Source of the DNA: Methylopila henanensis
GTDB lineage: Bacteria > Pseudomonadota > Alphaproteobacteria > Rhizobiales > Methylopilaceae
NCBI RefSeq assembly: GCF_042681025.1
Contig: NZ_JBHUER010000001.1
Coordinates: 186,001 to 250,000 of the forward strand
Direction: 5' to 3'
Length of the DNA: 64,000 nt
Shown here: in pieces, positions 1 through 8,506 of the stretch
Layout: the number at the start of each line of letters is the position of its first letter
Position numbering within the stretch: the first letter of the stretch is position 1
Translations under genes and position numbers: made by a program
Notes under the pieces: generated by a model
What the model was told of the DNA's origin: nothing
Seen by the model: the letters and a program-made list of their open reading frames with translations, nothing else
Database searches by the model: none

Positions 1-78
1 GGTAGGATGGCCGTGGGACGCGTCTTGCAGGCCGTACGGAAATATCCGGCGGTCCGAACTCGGAATCCGGTGAGTAAC

Positions 79-1548
79 ATGTCGACGAGCGAATCCCCTC
101 GCCGCCGTAGCGGAACGCTGCGCGTTTCGCTTCTGGCTCTCGGCGCAGCGCTGGCGTTCCTGCCGGCGCCGGCCGTGGCGCAGACTCTGGAGAGCGCTCT
201 GTCCCGGGCCTACGGCTCGAACCCGACGCTCAACGCCCAGCGCGCGCAGGTGCGCGCCACCGACGAGCAGGTGCCGCAGGCCCTGTCCGGTTACCGTCCC
301 ATCATCACGGCCACCGGCGACGTCGGCGCCCAGCGGACGCAGCAGAAGGGAACGTCGACGACCGTCGTGCCGACGGCGGTCGATCCTGTCACAGGCGCAG
401 TCGTAGGGTTTGCGCCGCTGAGCCAGCGTTACAGACAGACCGCGACCGAGCACCCGCGCGGCGTCGGCGTGTCGGTTCAGCAGAACGTCTTCAACGGCTT
501 TCAGACCCGCAACCAGGTCCGCTCCGCCGAATCGAACATCCTCGGCGCGCGCGAGACGCTGAGGAACAGCGAGCAGAACGTGCTGTTCGACGCGGCGCAG
601 GCCTATATGGACGTGCTGCGGGACTACGCCATTCTCGACGTGCGCCGGAACAACGTGCAGGTGCTGGAGGAGGAGCTGCGCGCCGCGCGCGAGCGCTTCC
701 AGGTCGGCGAGGTGACGCGCACCGACACGGCGCAGGCGGAGGCCGCGCTGCAGGGCGCACGCTCGCAGGTGAGCGCCGCCGAATCCCAGCTCAACACCAG
801 CCGCGCCACCTACCGGCAGGTGGTCGGAGAGGACATTTCGCGCCCGCGCGCCGCGCGCTCGATCGACCGCCTGCTGCCGAAGTCGCTGCCGCAGGCGATC
901 GGCCTCAGCCAGGCCCAGCACCCCGCGATTCTCGCCGCGTTCCACGGCGTCGACGCCGCGACGCTGCAGATCCGCGTGTTCGAGGGCCAGCTTCTGCCCT
1001 CGCTTAACCTCGAGGCGTCGTTCCAGCGCCGCTACGACGAGAGCTCGGTCGACCGGCTCACCTCCGGCGCGGTCGTCGGCCGGCTGACGATCCCGATCTA
1101 CGAGGGCGGCTCGGTCTACAGCCAGGTGCGCCAGGCCAAGGAGACCGCCGGGCAGCGCAGGCTCGAAGCCGATATCGCCCGCGACCAGGTGCGGCAGGCC
1201 ACCGTGTCCGCATGGGGGCAGGTCGAGGGCGCGACCGCGCAGATCGCCGCCGCGCAGGCCCAGATCGAGGCGTCGCAGACGGCGCTGAACGGCGTGCGCG
1301 AGGAGGCCAAGGTCGGCCAGCGCACCACGCTCGACGTGCTGAACGCGCAGCAGGACCTGCTGAACGCCCGCCAGTCCCTGATCACCGCCCAGCGCGACCG
1401 CGTCGTCGCGGCCTATGCGCTGCTGTCGGCGGTCGGCTGGCTGACCGCCGACAGGCTCGGCCTCAAGGTCGTCCGCTACGATCCCAACACGCATTACGAT
1501 CAGGTGCGCGACAAGTGGATCGGCCTGCGCACGCCCGACGGCCGCTGA
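79..1548 (+). CDS. tolC: TolC family outer membrane efflux protein
   Basis: Outer-membrane channel of the TolC type, forming the exit duct for type I secretion or RND/ABC efflux. The 489-residue protein begins with a basic stretch and a hydrophobic signal peptide ending near PAPAVAQ, then TLESALSRAYGSNPTL, the standard first helix of a TolC repeat. Two outer membrane efflux repeats follow, with the typical VQQNVFNGFQTRNQV strand-entry motif at about 130-145 and the repeated VGQRTTLDVLNAQQDLLNAR motif near the C-terminus. ATG 79 was chosen because it puts the signal peptide at the N-terminus; an in-frame upstream ATG at 7 would add 24 residues with no signal character. No inner membrane pump gene is adjacent, so the partner is unknown. 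Family assignment is firm; the substrate cannot be told. Confidence 0.93.
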   Translation: MSTSESPRRRSGTLRVSLLALGAALAFLPAPAVAQTLESALSRAYGSNPTLNAQRAQVRATDEQVPQALSGYRPIITATGDVGAQRTQQKGTSTTVVPTAVDPVTGAVVGFAPLSQRYRQTATEHPRGVGVSVQQNVFNGFQTRNQVRSAESNILGARETLRNSEQNVLFDAAQAYMDVLRDYAILDVRRNNVQVLEEELRAARERFQVGEVTRTDTAQAEAALQGARSQVSAAESQLNTSRATYRQVVGEDISRPRAARSIDRLLPKSLPQAIGLSQAQHPAILAAFHGVDAATLQIRVFEGQLLPSLNLEASFQRRYDESSVDRLTSGAVVGRLTIPIYEGGSVYSQVRQAKETAGQRRLEADIARDQVRQATVSAWGQVEGATAQIAAAQAQIEASQTALNGVREEAKVGQRTTLDVLNAQQDLLNARQSLITAQRDRVVAAYALLSAVGWLTADRLGLKVVRYDPNTHYDQVRDKWIGLRTPDGR

Positions 1549-1705
1549 GCGGAGCCTGTGGGCGGCGCGGCCGGCGCGCTTGTTCCTCGTGTCGGCGGTG
1601 CAATACTGACCCGCGATCGGGATCGGCGTCCCGCGGTGATTCGGTCTGGTCGCGCGCGGTCGCGGCCGGCTCCCGCAGGCGGTCCCGGGCGCGAGCGGAG
1701 ACATC

Positions 1706-2371
1706 ATGAACACGACCGCGAAGGCTCACGAGCCGACGATGGAGGAGATTCTCGCCTCCATCCGTCGCATCATTTCCGATGACGAGCCCACCGCCGCCGC
1801 GAAGGAGCCCGTTTCCTTGAAGCCGCTGGAAAAACCCGCCGCCGAAGCGCCGGCCTCGCTCGGTCAGGACGACATCGACGCGATGCTCGCCTCGTTCGAC
1901 GACGCCGAGCCCGCGCCCGTGTCCGCAAAGGAGCCGCTCGTCGCGCCGCCGCCCGCCGCCAAGGCGCGCGAGCCGGAAGCGCCGCTCGCGGCGCAGCGCG
2001 GCGCGAAGCTCGAGCTCGGGCATGACGTCGACGTGTTCGAACTGACGGACGAGATGGCCGCCGAACCCGCCGCGGCCGCCGAGCCCGAACCGGAGCCAGC
2101 GCCGCGGTTCGCCCCGCGCGCGCAGCCGCGGGAGCCGGAGCCGGCCGCGGCGTTCGCGGACCGGCTGGTCTCGCCTTCGACCGACGAGACCGTCGGCGCC
2201 GCCTTCGGCTCGCTCGCCAACACCATTCTCGCCACCAACGGCCGCACCATCGACGATCTGGTCAAGGAGATGCTGCGCCCGATGCTGCGCGCCTGGCTGG
2301 ACGACAATCTGCCGCCGCTGGTCGAGCGTCTGGTGCGGCAGGAGATCGAGCGGGTCGCCCGGGGTCGCTGA
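1706..2371 (+). CDS. popZ: PopZ-like cell pole-organizing protein (DUF2497)
   Basis: The 221-residue protein has the two conserved ends of the PopZ/DUF2497 family. The N-terminal helix EPTMEEILASIRRIISD is at residues 9-25, and the C-terminal oligomerization region, with LVKEMLRPMLRAWLDDNLPP and ending VERLVRQEIERVARG, is at about 185-220. The middle is an acidic, Pro/Ala/Glu-rich disordered linker (about 30-165), as in Caulobacter PopZ, which forms a polar condensate that anchors chromosome origins and recruits cell-cycle factors. That role is known for the family and inferred here. It follows tolC by 157 bases; the start follows a weak Shine-Dalgarno-like GGAG. A tolC-popZ order is common in related bacteria, where valS often follows; here pyrG follows instead. 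Confidence 0.85.
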   Translation: MNTTAKAHEPTMEEILASIRRIISDDEPTAAAKEPVSLKPLEKPAAEAPASLGQDDIDAMLASFDDAEPAPVSAKEPLVAPPPAAKAREPEAPLAAQRGAKLELGHDVDVFELTDEMAAEPAAAAEPEPEPAPRFAPRAQPREPEPAAAFADRLVSPSTDETVGAAFGSLANTILATNGRTIDDLVKEMLRPMLRAWLDDNLPPLVERLVRQEIERVARGR

Positions 2372-2644
2372 CGGGTTTTAGCCTGCGCGGCGCGCCCGTT
2401 CGGCGCACCGCGCAGCCATGTCCGTCGCGCGGCTTCCCCTCGCGGCGCGACCGATGTAGGAAGATCGCCCAGACACAACGTGCGACCGTTTTCGCTCCCG
2501 CCGGAGACCCGGCCGGGGGACGGACGCGCGTTTGATCTGTGTACAGGCACGACCGCCGCCTGCCCGAATCGGGCGCGGTCGGATAGGTCCGGACAGTCGT
2601 CGCCCGACGCGGTCCGGACGCGACGGATGAGCGGAAGAGAGCGG

Positions 2645-4273
2645 ATGGCCCGATACGTCTTCATCACCGGCGGCGTGGTGTCCTCGCTCGGCAAGGGCCT
2701 CGCCTCGGCGGCGCTGGGCGCCCTGCTGCAGGCGCGCGGCTACACGGTGCGGCTGCGCAAGCTCGACCCCTACCTCAACGTCGATCCCGGGACCATGAGC
2801 CCGACCCAGCACGGCGAGGTGTTCGTCACCGACGACGGCGCCGAGACCGACCTCGACCTCGGCCATTACGAGCGCTTCACCGGCAAGGCGGCGTCCAAGC
2901 AGGACAACATCACCACCGGCCGCATCTACCAGGACATCATCGCGAAGGAGCGCCGCGGGGACTATCTCGGCGGCACCGTGCAGGTGATTCCGCACGTCAC
3001 CGACGCGATCAAGACCTTCGTCCGCGAGGGCAACGAAGGCGTCGACTTCGTGCTGGTGGAGATCGGCGGCACGGTCGGCGACATCGAGGGCCTGCCGTTC
3101 TTCGAGGCCATCCGCCAGCTCGGCAACGACCTGCCGCGCGGCGACGCCATCTACATCCACCTCACCCTGCTGCCGTGGATCCCGAGCGCGGGCGAGCTCA
3201 AGACCAAGCCGACCCAGCATTCGGTGAAGGAGCTGCGCTCGATCGGCATCCAGCCGGACATCCTGCTCTGCCGCTGCGACCGGCCGATCCCGCCGGAGGA
3301 GCGCCGCAAGCTCGGCCTGTTCTGCAACGTGCGCGAAAGCGCCGTGATCGAGGCGCGCGACGTGGAGACCATCTACGACGTGCCGGAGGCGTATCACCGC
3401 GAGGGCCTCGACACAGAAGTGCTGCGCGCTTTCGGGATCGAGCCGGGCGACGCGCCGGACCTCGCGCGCTGGCGCAACGTCACCCATCGGGTCAAGAACC
3501 CCGAGGGCGAGGTGACGATCGCGATCGTCGGCAAGTACACGGGGCTGAAGGACGCCTACAAGTCGCTGTCCGAGGCGCTGGCGCACGGCGGCATCGCCAA
3601 CACGGTGAAGGTCAACCTCGACTGGATCGAGAGCGAGATCTTCGAGAACGAGGATCCGGCGCCGTTCCTCGAGCATGTCCACGGCATTCTGGTGCCCGGC
3701 GGCTTCGGTCAGCGCGGCGCGGAAGGAAAGATCAGGGCCGCCACCTTCGCGCGTGAGCGCAAGGTGCCCTATCTCGGCATCTGCTTCGGCATGCAGATGG
3801 CGGTGATCGAGGCGGCGCGGAACCTCGCCGGCATCCCGGACGCCAACTCCACCGAGTTCGGCCCGACCGACGAGCCGCTCGTCGGCCTGATGACCGAATG
3901 GACGCGCGGCAACGCGCTGGAGGCCCGCCGCGCCGACGGCGATCTCGGCGGAACCATGCGCCTCGGCGCCTACGACGCGCGCCTGAAGCGCGGCTCAAAG
4001 GTGGCGGAGATCTACGGTTCGGAGGACATCTCCGAACGCCACCGCCACCGCTATGAGGTCAACACCGCCTACCGCGAGCGGCTGGAGGCGAACGGGCTGG
4101 TGTTCTCGGGTATGTCGCCGGACGGGCTGCTGCCGGAGATCGTGGAGTACGAGGACCACCCCTGGTTCGTGGGCGTCCAGTTCCACCCCGAGCTCAAGTC
4201 CCGCCCGTTCGAGCCGCACCCGCTGTTCGCGTCGTTCGTAACCGCCGCGCTGGCGCAGAGCCGGCTGGTGTGA
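2645..4273 (+). CDS. pyrG: CTP synthase
   Basis: Glutamine-dependent CTP synthase (UTP + ATP + glutamine to CTP), last step of de novo pyrimidine nucleotide synthesis. The 542-residue length is normal. The N-terminal amidoligase domain starts ARYVFITGGVVSSLGKGL with its P-loop-like SLGKG and continues through KLDPYLNVDPGTMSP. The C-terminal class I glutamine amidotransferase domain has the nucleophile motif GICFGMQM (residues about 377-384) and the His/Glu motif VQFHPELKSRPFEPHP near the end. ATG 2645 gives the canonical N-terminus; the reading frame is open further upstream (from 2480) but that stretch looks non-coding. secG, often upstream of pyrG in relatives, is not seen in the preceding 270 bases. 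Confidence 0.98.
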   Translation: MARYVFITGGVVSSLGKGLASAALGALLQARGYTVRLRKLDPYLNVDPGTMSPTQHGEVFVTDDGAETDLDLGHYERFTGKAASKQDNITTGRIYQDIIAKERRGDYLGGTVQVIPHVTDAIKTFVREGNEGVDFVLVEIGGTVGDIEGLPFFEAIRQLGNDLPRGDAIYIHLTLLPWIPSAGELKTKPTQHSVKELRSIGIQPDILLCRCDRPIPPEERRKLGLFCNVRESAVIEARDVETIYDVPEAYHREGLDTEVLRAFGIEPGDAPDLARWRNVTHRVKNPEGEVTIAIVGKYTGLKDAYKSLSEALAHGGIANTVKVNLDWIESEIFENEDPAPFLEHVHGILVPGGFGQRGAEGKIRAATFARERKVPYLGICFGMQMAVIEAARNLAGIPDANSTEFGPTDEPLVGLMTEWTRGNALEARRADGDLGGTMRLGAYDARLKRGSKVAEIYGSEDISERHRHRYEVNTAYRERLEANGLVFSGMSPDGLLPEIVEYEDHPWFVGVQFHPELKSRPFEPHPLFASFVTAALAQSRLV

Positions 4274-4376
4274 GGCGGCGACTGAGGTATTGCGCGCGGG
4301 TTCGTATAGGGCTGCGTCGTCCTCCGGCTTAACCGGAAGGACCCAGGTTGGACGTCAGGGTCCACGCCGGACATGG

Positions 4377-4399
4377 ATGGTCCGGTCAAGCCGGACCAT
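4377..4399. repeat. Intergenic palindrome downstream of pyrG
   Basis: A perfect inverted repeat with 9-base arms (ATGGTCCGG and CCGGACCAT) around a TCAAG loop, in the 182-base gap between the convergent pyrG and sseA. It has no U-rich tail on either side, so it is a poor classical terminator. Its loop and general form resemble the two larger palindromes before mfd (TTGAG/CTCAA loops), suggesting a dispersed palindromic element; a role as a convergent transcription stop is possible. Confidence 0.55.
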
Positions 4400-4455
4400 G
4401 ACGAGCTTCATTCTGCAGACGACCCCGATCGGCCCGTGGCCGTCCGGATGACGCC

Positions 4456-5310
4456 TCACGTGGCTGTCTTCGCCGGCCCCGTCTCGACCGGCCGTCCGCC
4501 GGCGCCCCATTCGGCCCAGGAGCCGTCGTAGAGCCCCTCCGCCTTAGACCCGGCGCCTTCGAGCGCGAGCGCGAGGATGGCGGCGGAGACGCCGGAGCCG
4601 CAGGTGGTGACGATGGGGGCGGAGACGTCCACGCCCGCCGCCTCGAACGCGGCGCGCAGCTCCGCTTCCTCGGCGAGCCGGCCGTCCTTCACCACCTGGT
4701 CGAACGGGACGTTGCGGGAGCCCGGGATGTGCCCGAGCGCGAGGCCGGGCCGCGGCTCCGGCGCTTCGCCGCGGAAGCGCGGGGCGGGGCGGGCGTCCAC
4801 CACCTGGAACAGGCCGGCGTCGACGCCTTCGGCGATCTGGTCCGCGGTCCTGACGACAGTCGCGTCGAAGCGCGGCGTGAAGGTTTTCGCAGGACGGGCC
4901 GCGGCGCCGCTTTCGAGCGGGCGGCCTTCGGCCTTCCACTTCGGCAGGCCGCCGTCGAGCACATAGACCTGCTTCACGCCGAAAGCGCGGAAGGTCCACC
5001 ACACGCGGGCGGCGGCGAACAGGCCGGCGCCGTCATAGGCGACCACGGTCGCGCCGTCGCCGATCCCGAGCTTGCCGACCGCGTCCGCGAAGGCCTCGGT
5101 CGAGGGCAGCATGTGCGGCAGGTCGGTCGAGAGGTCCGCCACCGCGTTGATGTCGAAATAGACCGCGCCGGGAATGTGGGCCTCGAGGAACTCCGCGGCG
5201 CCGTCGCGGTTCGCGGCCGGCAAGTACCAGGAGCCGTCGACAGGGATGACGTCGGGGTCGCCGAGGCGTTGGCTAAGCCATTCGGTGGAGACGAGGTTGG
5301 GGTTGCTCAC
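4456..5310 (-). CDS. sseA: 3-mercaptopyruvate sulfurtransferase
   Basis: Two-domain rhodanese of 284 residues. The N-terminal inactive rhodanese domain opens VSTEWLSQRLGDPDVIPVDGSWY, and the C-terminal catalytic domain carries the active-site loop CGSGVSA with Cys237 as the persulfide carrier. CGSG, rather than CRKG, is the mercaptopyruvate sulfurtransferase signature, so the likely reaction is transfer of sulfur from 3-mercaptopyruvate (from cysteine) to thiols or cyanide. The start is a GTG overlapping the stop of cysK by four bases (GTGA), indicating translational coupling. Context therefore pairs cysteine synthesis with a cysteine-derived sulfur-transfer enzyme. Confidence 0.93.
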   Translation of the reverse strand: MSNPNLVSTEWLSQRLGDPDVIPVDGSWYLPAANRDGAAEFLEAHIPGAVYFDINAVADLSTDLPHMLPSTEAFADAVGKLGIGDGATVVAYDGAGLFAAARVWWTFRAFGVKQVYVLDGGLPKWKAEGRPLESGAAARPAKTFTPRFDATVVRTADQIAEGVDAGLFQVVDARPAPRFRGEAPEPRPGLALGHIPGSRNVPFDQVVKDGRLAEEAELRAAFEAAGVDVSAPIVTTCGSGVSAAILALALEGAGSKAEGLYDGSWAEWGAGGRPVETGPAKTAT

Positions 5311-6344
5311 TGCAGCACCTTCCTAAGATCGACCGTACCGGGCCGTTCGAGCCAGCCGGGAACCGGCAGCTCCTTCGAACGGAGGAAGTCGGGATTGAAG
5401 AGCTTCGACTGGTAACGCGTGCCGTAGTCGCAGAGAATCGTCACGATGGTTTGGCCGGGCCCGAGCTCCTTCGCGAGCCGGATCGCGCCGGCCACGTTCA
5501 CGCCGGTGGAGCCGCCCAGGCACAGGCCCTCGTGCTCCAGCAGGTCGAACACGATCTGAACCGCCTCCGCGTCCGGGATCTGGTAGGCGAAATCGACCGG
5601 GGCGTCTTCGAGGTTGGCGGTGATGCGGCCCTGGCCGATGCCCTCGGTGATGGAGGAGCCTTCGGCCTTCAGCTCGCCGGTGGTGTAGTAGCTGTAGAGC
5701 GCCGCGCCGGGCGGGTCGGCGAGGGCGATCTTGACGTCCTTGGAGCGCTCCTTCAGCGCGATGCCCGTGCCGGCAAGCGTGCCGCCGGTGCCGACGGCCG
5801 AGACGAAGCCGTCCACCTTGCCGTCGAGGTCGTCCCAGATCTCCGGGCCGGTCGAGTCGATGTGCGCCTGGCGGTTCGCCACGTTGTCGAACTGGTTCGC
5901 CCAGATCGCGCCGTTCGGCTCGGTCTTCGCCAGCTCCTCGGCGAGCCGGCCGGACAGCTTCACGTAGTTGTTCGGGTCCTTGTAGGGGACGGCCGGCACC
6001 TCCACGAGCTCCGCGCCGGCGAGCCGCAGCATCTGCTTCTTCTCGTCGGACTGGGTGTCCGGAATGACGATCACGGTGCGGTAGCCGAGCGCGTTCGCCA
6101 CCAGCGCGAGGCCGATGCCGGTGTTGCCGGCGGTGCCTTCCACGATCACGCCGCCGGGCTTGAGCGCGCCGCGCTTCTCGGCGTCGCGGATGATCCACAG
6201 CGCGGCGCGGTCCTTGACCGACTGGCCCGGATTCATGAACTCCGCCTTGCCCAGAATCTCGCAGCCCGTCGCCTCCGAAGCGCGGTTGAGCCGAATGAGA
6301 GGCGTGCGGCCGATGGCGTCGACGAGACCGCTGCGAATGGACAT
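5307..6344 (-). CDS. cysK: Cysteine synthase (O-acetylserine sulfhydrylase)
   Basis: PLP fold-type II enzyme making cysteine from O-acetylserine and sulfide. It has 345 residues. Seen: the PLP lysine in GQSVKDRAALW (about residues 40-50), the substrate loop GTAGNTGIGLA (classical CysK has TSGNTG, so Ser to Ala here), the phosphate-binding glycines VGTGGTLAGT, and the C-terminal GGSTGVNVAG. ATG 6344 gives the usual start SIRSGLVDAIGRTPLIRLN; an upstream in-frame ATG would add 17 unlikely residues. It heads an operon with sseA, overlapping by four bases. The TAGN variation and a C-terminal extension mark it as a divergent subgroup, so cystathionine-beta-synthase-like activity cannot be ruled out by reading alone. 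Confidence 0.9.
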   Translation of the reverse strand: MSIRSGLVDAIGRTPLIRLNRASEATGCEILGKAEFMNPGQSVKDRAALWIIRDAEKRGALKPGGVIVEGTAGNTGIGLALVANALGYRTVIVIPDTQSDEKKQMLRLAGAELVEVPAVPYKDPNNYVKLSGRLAEELAKTEPNGAIWANQFDNVANRQAHIDSTGPEIWDDLDGKVDGFVSAVGTGGTLAGTGIALKERSKDVKIALADPPGAALYSYYTTGELKAEGSSITEGIGQGRITANLEDAPVDFAYQIPDAEAVQIVFDLLEHEGLCLGGSTGVNVAGAIRLAKELGPGQTIVTILCDYGTRYQSKLFNPDFLRSKELPVPGWLERPGTVDLRKVLQ

Positions 6345-6554
6345 GGAATAACTCTCGATCGATGAACTGAAGTGTGGCCGAAGCGCCACGCGCACCCTAG
6401 TGGGCGAACCCCCGCTTGAAAAGACGACCTATGCCGATCGGCGCCGTCGAGCGCGGCCGATCCAGACTTCCCACCGCAACGTAAGGCCTTTATGCCCGGT
6501 ACAGGGCGCGAAGGCCGGCGCGAGCGGCGGCTTTCCGGCGAGAGGACTTCGATC

Positions 6555-7220
6555 TTGAACCCCACAGTTCCGCCGGATGGTGGCGGCGGCAGGCCGATCG
6601 ACGCCCTGCTGGCCGGTTTCGTGGCGGGAACGCTCGATCCCTACATGCACGCCCTGATCGGCTCGCACCTGACGCTCTCGGACGCCAACCGCGGCTTCGT
6701 GCGCGCGCTCGAGGCCGAGGCCGGCGCCGCGCTTGACGAGATCGACGCGCCCAAGCCTCTCCGCCCCGCCCGCGACCATGTGCTCGCCGCAATCTTCGCC
6801 GGCGGCTATTACGGCGCGCCGCGCCCGAAGCCGCGTGATCCGGAGATCCCCGAGCCCTTGTTCCGGCTGGTGGGGCGCGGCGTCGACGCGATGCCGTGGA
6901 AGATGAAGGCGCCGGGCATCAAGGCGCACGTGCTGCATGACGAAGACGGCGTCGAGGCGTCGTTCCTGTCCGTCCGGCCGGGCTGGGGCGCGCCCGCCCA
7001 CACTCATGAGGGCGTCGAGGTCACGCTGGTGCTGCGGGGCGCGTTCTCCGACACGTCCGGCAGGTACGGTCGCGGCGACATCCTGATCGCCGACCAGACG
7101 GTGGATCACCACCCCATCGCGGATCCTAAGACCGGGTGCGTCTGTTTCGCGGTGACGGAAGGCTCCCTGAAGATGACCGGCCCGGTCCTCGGCCTGCTGC
7201 AGCGGATGTTCGGCAGGTGA
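6555..7220 (+). CDS. ChrR-like cupin anti-sigma factor, zinc ligands lost in N-terminal domain
   Basis: Resembles ChrR, the zinc-dependent anti-sigma factor that controls the singlet-oxygen regulon. The N-terminal part (about 12-85) reads IDALLAGFVAGTLDPYMHALIGSHLTLSDANRG in two segments. In ChrR proteins this helix carries HxxxCxxC; here the two cysteines are replaced by Ser and Asn (SHLTLSDAN). The C-terminal cupin (about 110-200) keeps a HTHEGVEVTLVLRG metal-site motif and a later His pair. The start is uncertain: TTG 6555 has a well-placed AGAGGA, whereas ATG 6492 gives 21 extra basic residues. No ECF sigma gene is nearby. It overlaps the downstream SDR by four bases (GTGA), so it may act with that enzyme instead of a sigma factor. 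Confidence 0.75.
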   Translation: MNPTVPPDGGGGRPIDALLAGFVAGTLDPYMHALIGSHLTLSDANRGFVRALEAEAGAALDEIDAPKPLRPARDHVLAAIFAGGYYGAPRPKPRDPEIPEPLFRLVGRGVDAMPWKMKAPGIKAHVLHDEDGVEASFLSVRPGWGAPAHTHEGVEVTLVLRGAFSDTSGRYGRGDILIADQTVDHHPIADPKTGCVCFAVTEGSLKMTGPVLGLLQRMFGR

Positions 7221-7996
7221 AAGGCGTCCGCCTCGCCTGGGTCACCGGCGCGAGCTCGGGCATCGGCCGCGCGGTGGCGCTGGAGCTCGCCCGCGCCGGC
7301 GTGACGGTCGCCGCCACCGCGCGGCGAGGGGACGCGCTGGCGAGCCTCGCGGAGGAGGCCGCCGGGTTTGGCGGGCGCATCGCCGCCTATCCCGGCGACG
7401 TGACCGAGCGCGACGGAATCGCGGCCGTCGCCGGCCGCATCTCGGACGAACTCGGCCCCATCGATCTCGCCGTCCTGAACGTGGGAGCGTTCATCCCGGT
7501 CCGGGCGGCTCCGTTCGACGTCGACGCCTTCCACAGGACGTTCGACGTCAACCTGGGCGGAACGGTCAACTGCCTCGGCGCCGTCCTGCCGGCGATGACG
7601 TCCCGCCGCGCGGGCAAGGTGGTGCTCGTCGCGTCGGTGACGGGCTATGGCGGCCTGCCGACGTCGGCGGCCTATGGCGCCACCAAGGCGGCGCTGATCA
7701 ATCTCGCCGAGAGCCTGAAGTTCGATCTCGACGCCCTCGGCGTCGAAATCCAGCTGGTCAATCCGGGCTTTGTCGATACGCCGGCGACGCGGAAGAACGC
7801 GTTCCGCATGCCGGCGCTTCTGCCAACCGCCGACGCCGCGCGCCGCATCGTCGAGGGGATCGGGCGCGGCGGGTTCGAGATCACCTTCCCGAAGCGCTTC
7901 ACCTATGCGTTGAAGCTCCTTCGCCTGCTGCCCTATCCCGCCTATTTCAAGCTGGTGGCGAAGGCCACGGGCTGGGACGGCCGAACCGGCGGCTGA
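7217..7996 (+). CDS. Short-chain dehydrogenase/reductase (SDR)
   Basis: Classical SDR of 259 residues. The cofactor motif VTGASSGIGRA is at residues 9-19, NVGAF replaces the usual NNAG, and the catalytic Ser and YGATK (Tyr-x-x-x-Lys) are in the ASVTGYGGLPTSAAYGATKAA region (about 138-158). The start is GTG 7217, whose GTGA overlaps the stop of the ChrR-like gene, so the two are translationally coupled. The C-terminal part ends FKLVAKATGWDG, as in SDRs found beside ChrR-like proteins. Substrate unknown. A role in the response sensed by the cupin protein is inference from coupling only. Confidence 0.88.
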   Translation: MKGVRLAWVTGASSGIGRAVALELARAGVTVAATARRGDALASLAEEAAGFGGRIAAYPGDVTERDGIAAVAGRISDELGPIDLAVLNVGAFIPVRAAPFDVDAFHRTFDVNLGGTVNCLGAVLPAMTSRRAGKVVLVASVTGYGGLPTSAAYGATKAALINLAESLKFDLDALGVEIQLVNPGFVDTPATRKNAFRMPALLPTADAARRIVEGIGRGGFEITFPKRFTYALKLLRLLPYPAYFKLVAKATGWDGRTGG

Positions 7997-8056
7997 CATG
8001 GCGCCGGGCGGCTGTTAGGCCACGGGCGCAGCCGCAGTCCGCCGTAGGAGTTCGCG

Positions 8057-8359
8057 ATGACCGGAACCACACGCACGGGCGAGGGGCTCGATCCGCGCCG
8101 TCGCCGCGCGCTCTACCGCTCCTGGCGGCGGGGCACGCGCGAGATGGACCTGCTGATGGGCCGCTTCGCCGACGCCGAGATCGACCGGCTGGACGACGAC
8201 GAGCTCGGCGTGTTCGAGGCGCTGATCGAGGTTCCCGACCGCGACCTGTTCGCGTGGATCGCGGAGAAGGAAGCTGTCCCCGACAATTACGACACGCCGG
8301 TCTATCGCCGTCTGCGCGCCTTTCACGAGGCCTATCCGACCACGGAGAACATCGGGTAG
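8057..8359 (+). CDS. sdhE: Succinate dehydrogenase assembly factor SdhE
   Basis: 100-residue member of the SdhE/Sdh5 (DUF339) family, which binds SdhA and promotes covalent FAD attachment. The family core is present: RRRALYRSWRRGTREMDLLM with the RGxxE-type motif (RGTRE) at residues 26-30, and EVPDRDLFAWIAEKE at about 58-72. The start ATG 8057 follows GGAG at spacing about 7. Its place immediately upstream of mfd is a common arrangement in alphaproteobacteria. Function is inferred from family and is secure. Confidence 0.93.
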   Translation: MTGTTRTGEGLDPRRRRALYRSWRRGTREMDLLMGRFADAEIDRLDDDELGVFEALIEVPDRDLFAWIAEKEAVPDNYDTPVYRRLRAFHEAYPTTENIG

Positions 8360-8368
8360 GGCGGCCTT

Positions 8369-8485
8369 CTTGTCCCGGCCTTGAGCCGGGACCCAGAAAC
8401 GCAGGCTGTTCGAACAAATTACGCCTGCGTCGCTTTTTCTTCCCGACTGTCGCGGTTATGGGTCCCGGCTCAAGGCCGGGACAAG
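8369..8485. repeat. Facing pair of 27-base palindromic elements with inner hairpin before mfd
   Basis: Bases 8369-8395 and 8459-8485 are exact reverse complements of each other over 27 bases. Each copy is itself a hairpin (GTCCCGGC, then a TTGAG/CTCAA type centre, then GCCGGGAC). Between them ACGCAGGC (8399-8406) and GCCTGCGT (8423-8430) form another stem followed by CGCTTTTTCTT, which would work as an intrinsic terminator for sdhE. The outer pair could fold into one long stem. The form is that of REP/BIME-type intergenic palindromes. The distal end lies 21 bases before the mfd start codon. Confidence 0.8.
8399..8441 (+). terminator. Probable intrinsic terminator of sdhE
   Basis: Stem ACGCAGGC/GCCTGCGT (8 bp, loop of 16 bases) followed within three bases by TTTTTCTT. 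It sits inside the larger palindromic pair, 40 bases after sdhE. The loop is long, so strength is uncertain; the nested outer palindrome may compete with it. Confidence 0.5.
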
Positions 8486-8506
8486 GCCGCTCATGTTTCC
8501 GGAACG

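Noticed and set aside
2480..2644. N-terminal extension of pyrG
   Set aside because: Pro/Arg-rich sequence with no homology to CTP synthase; ATG 2645 gives the exact family start.
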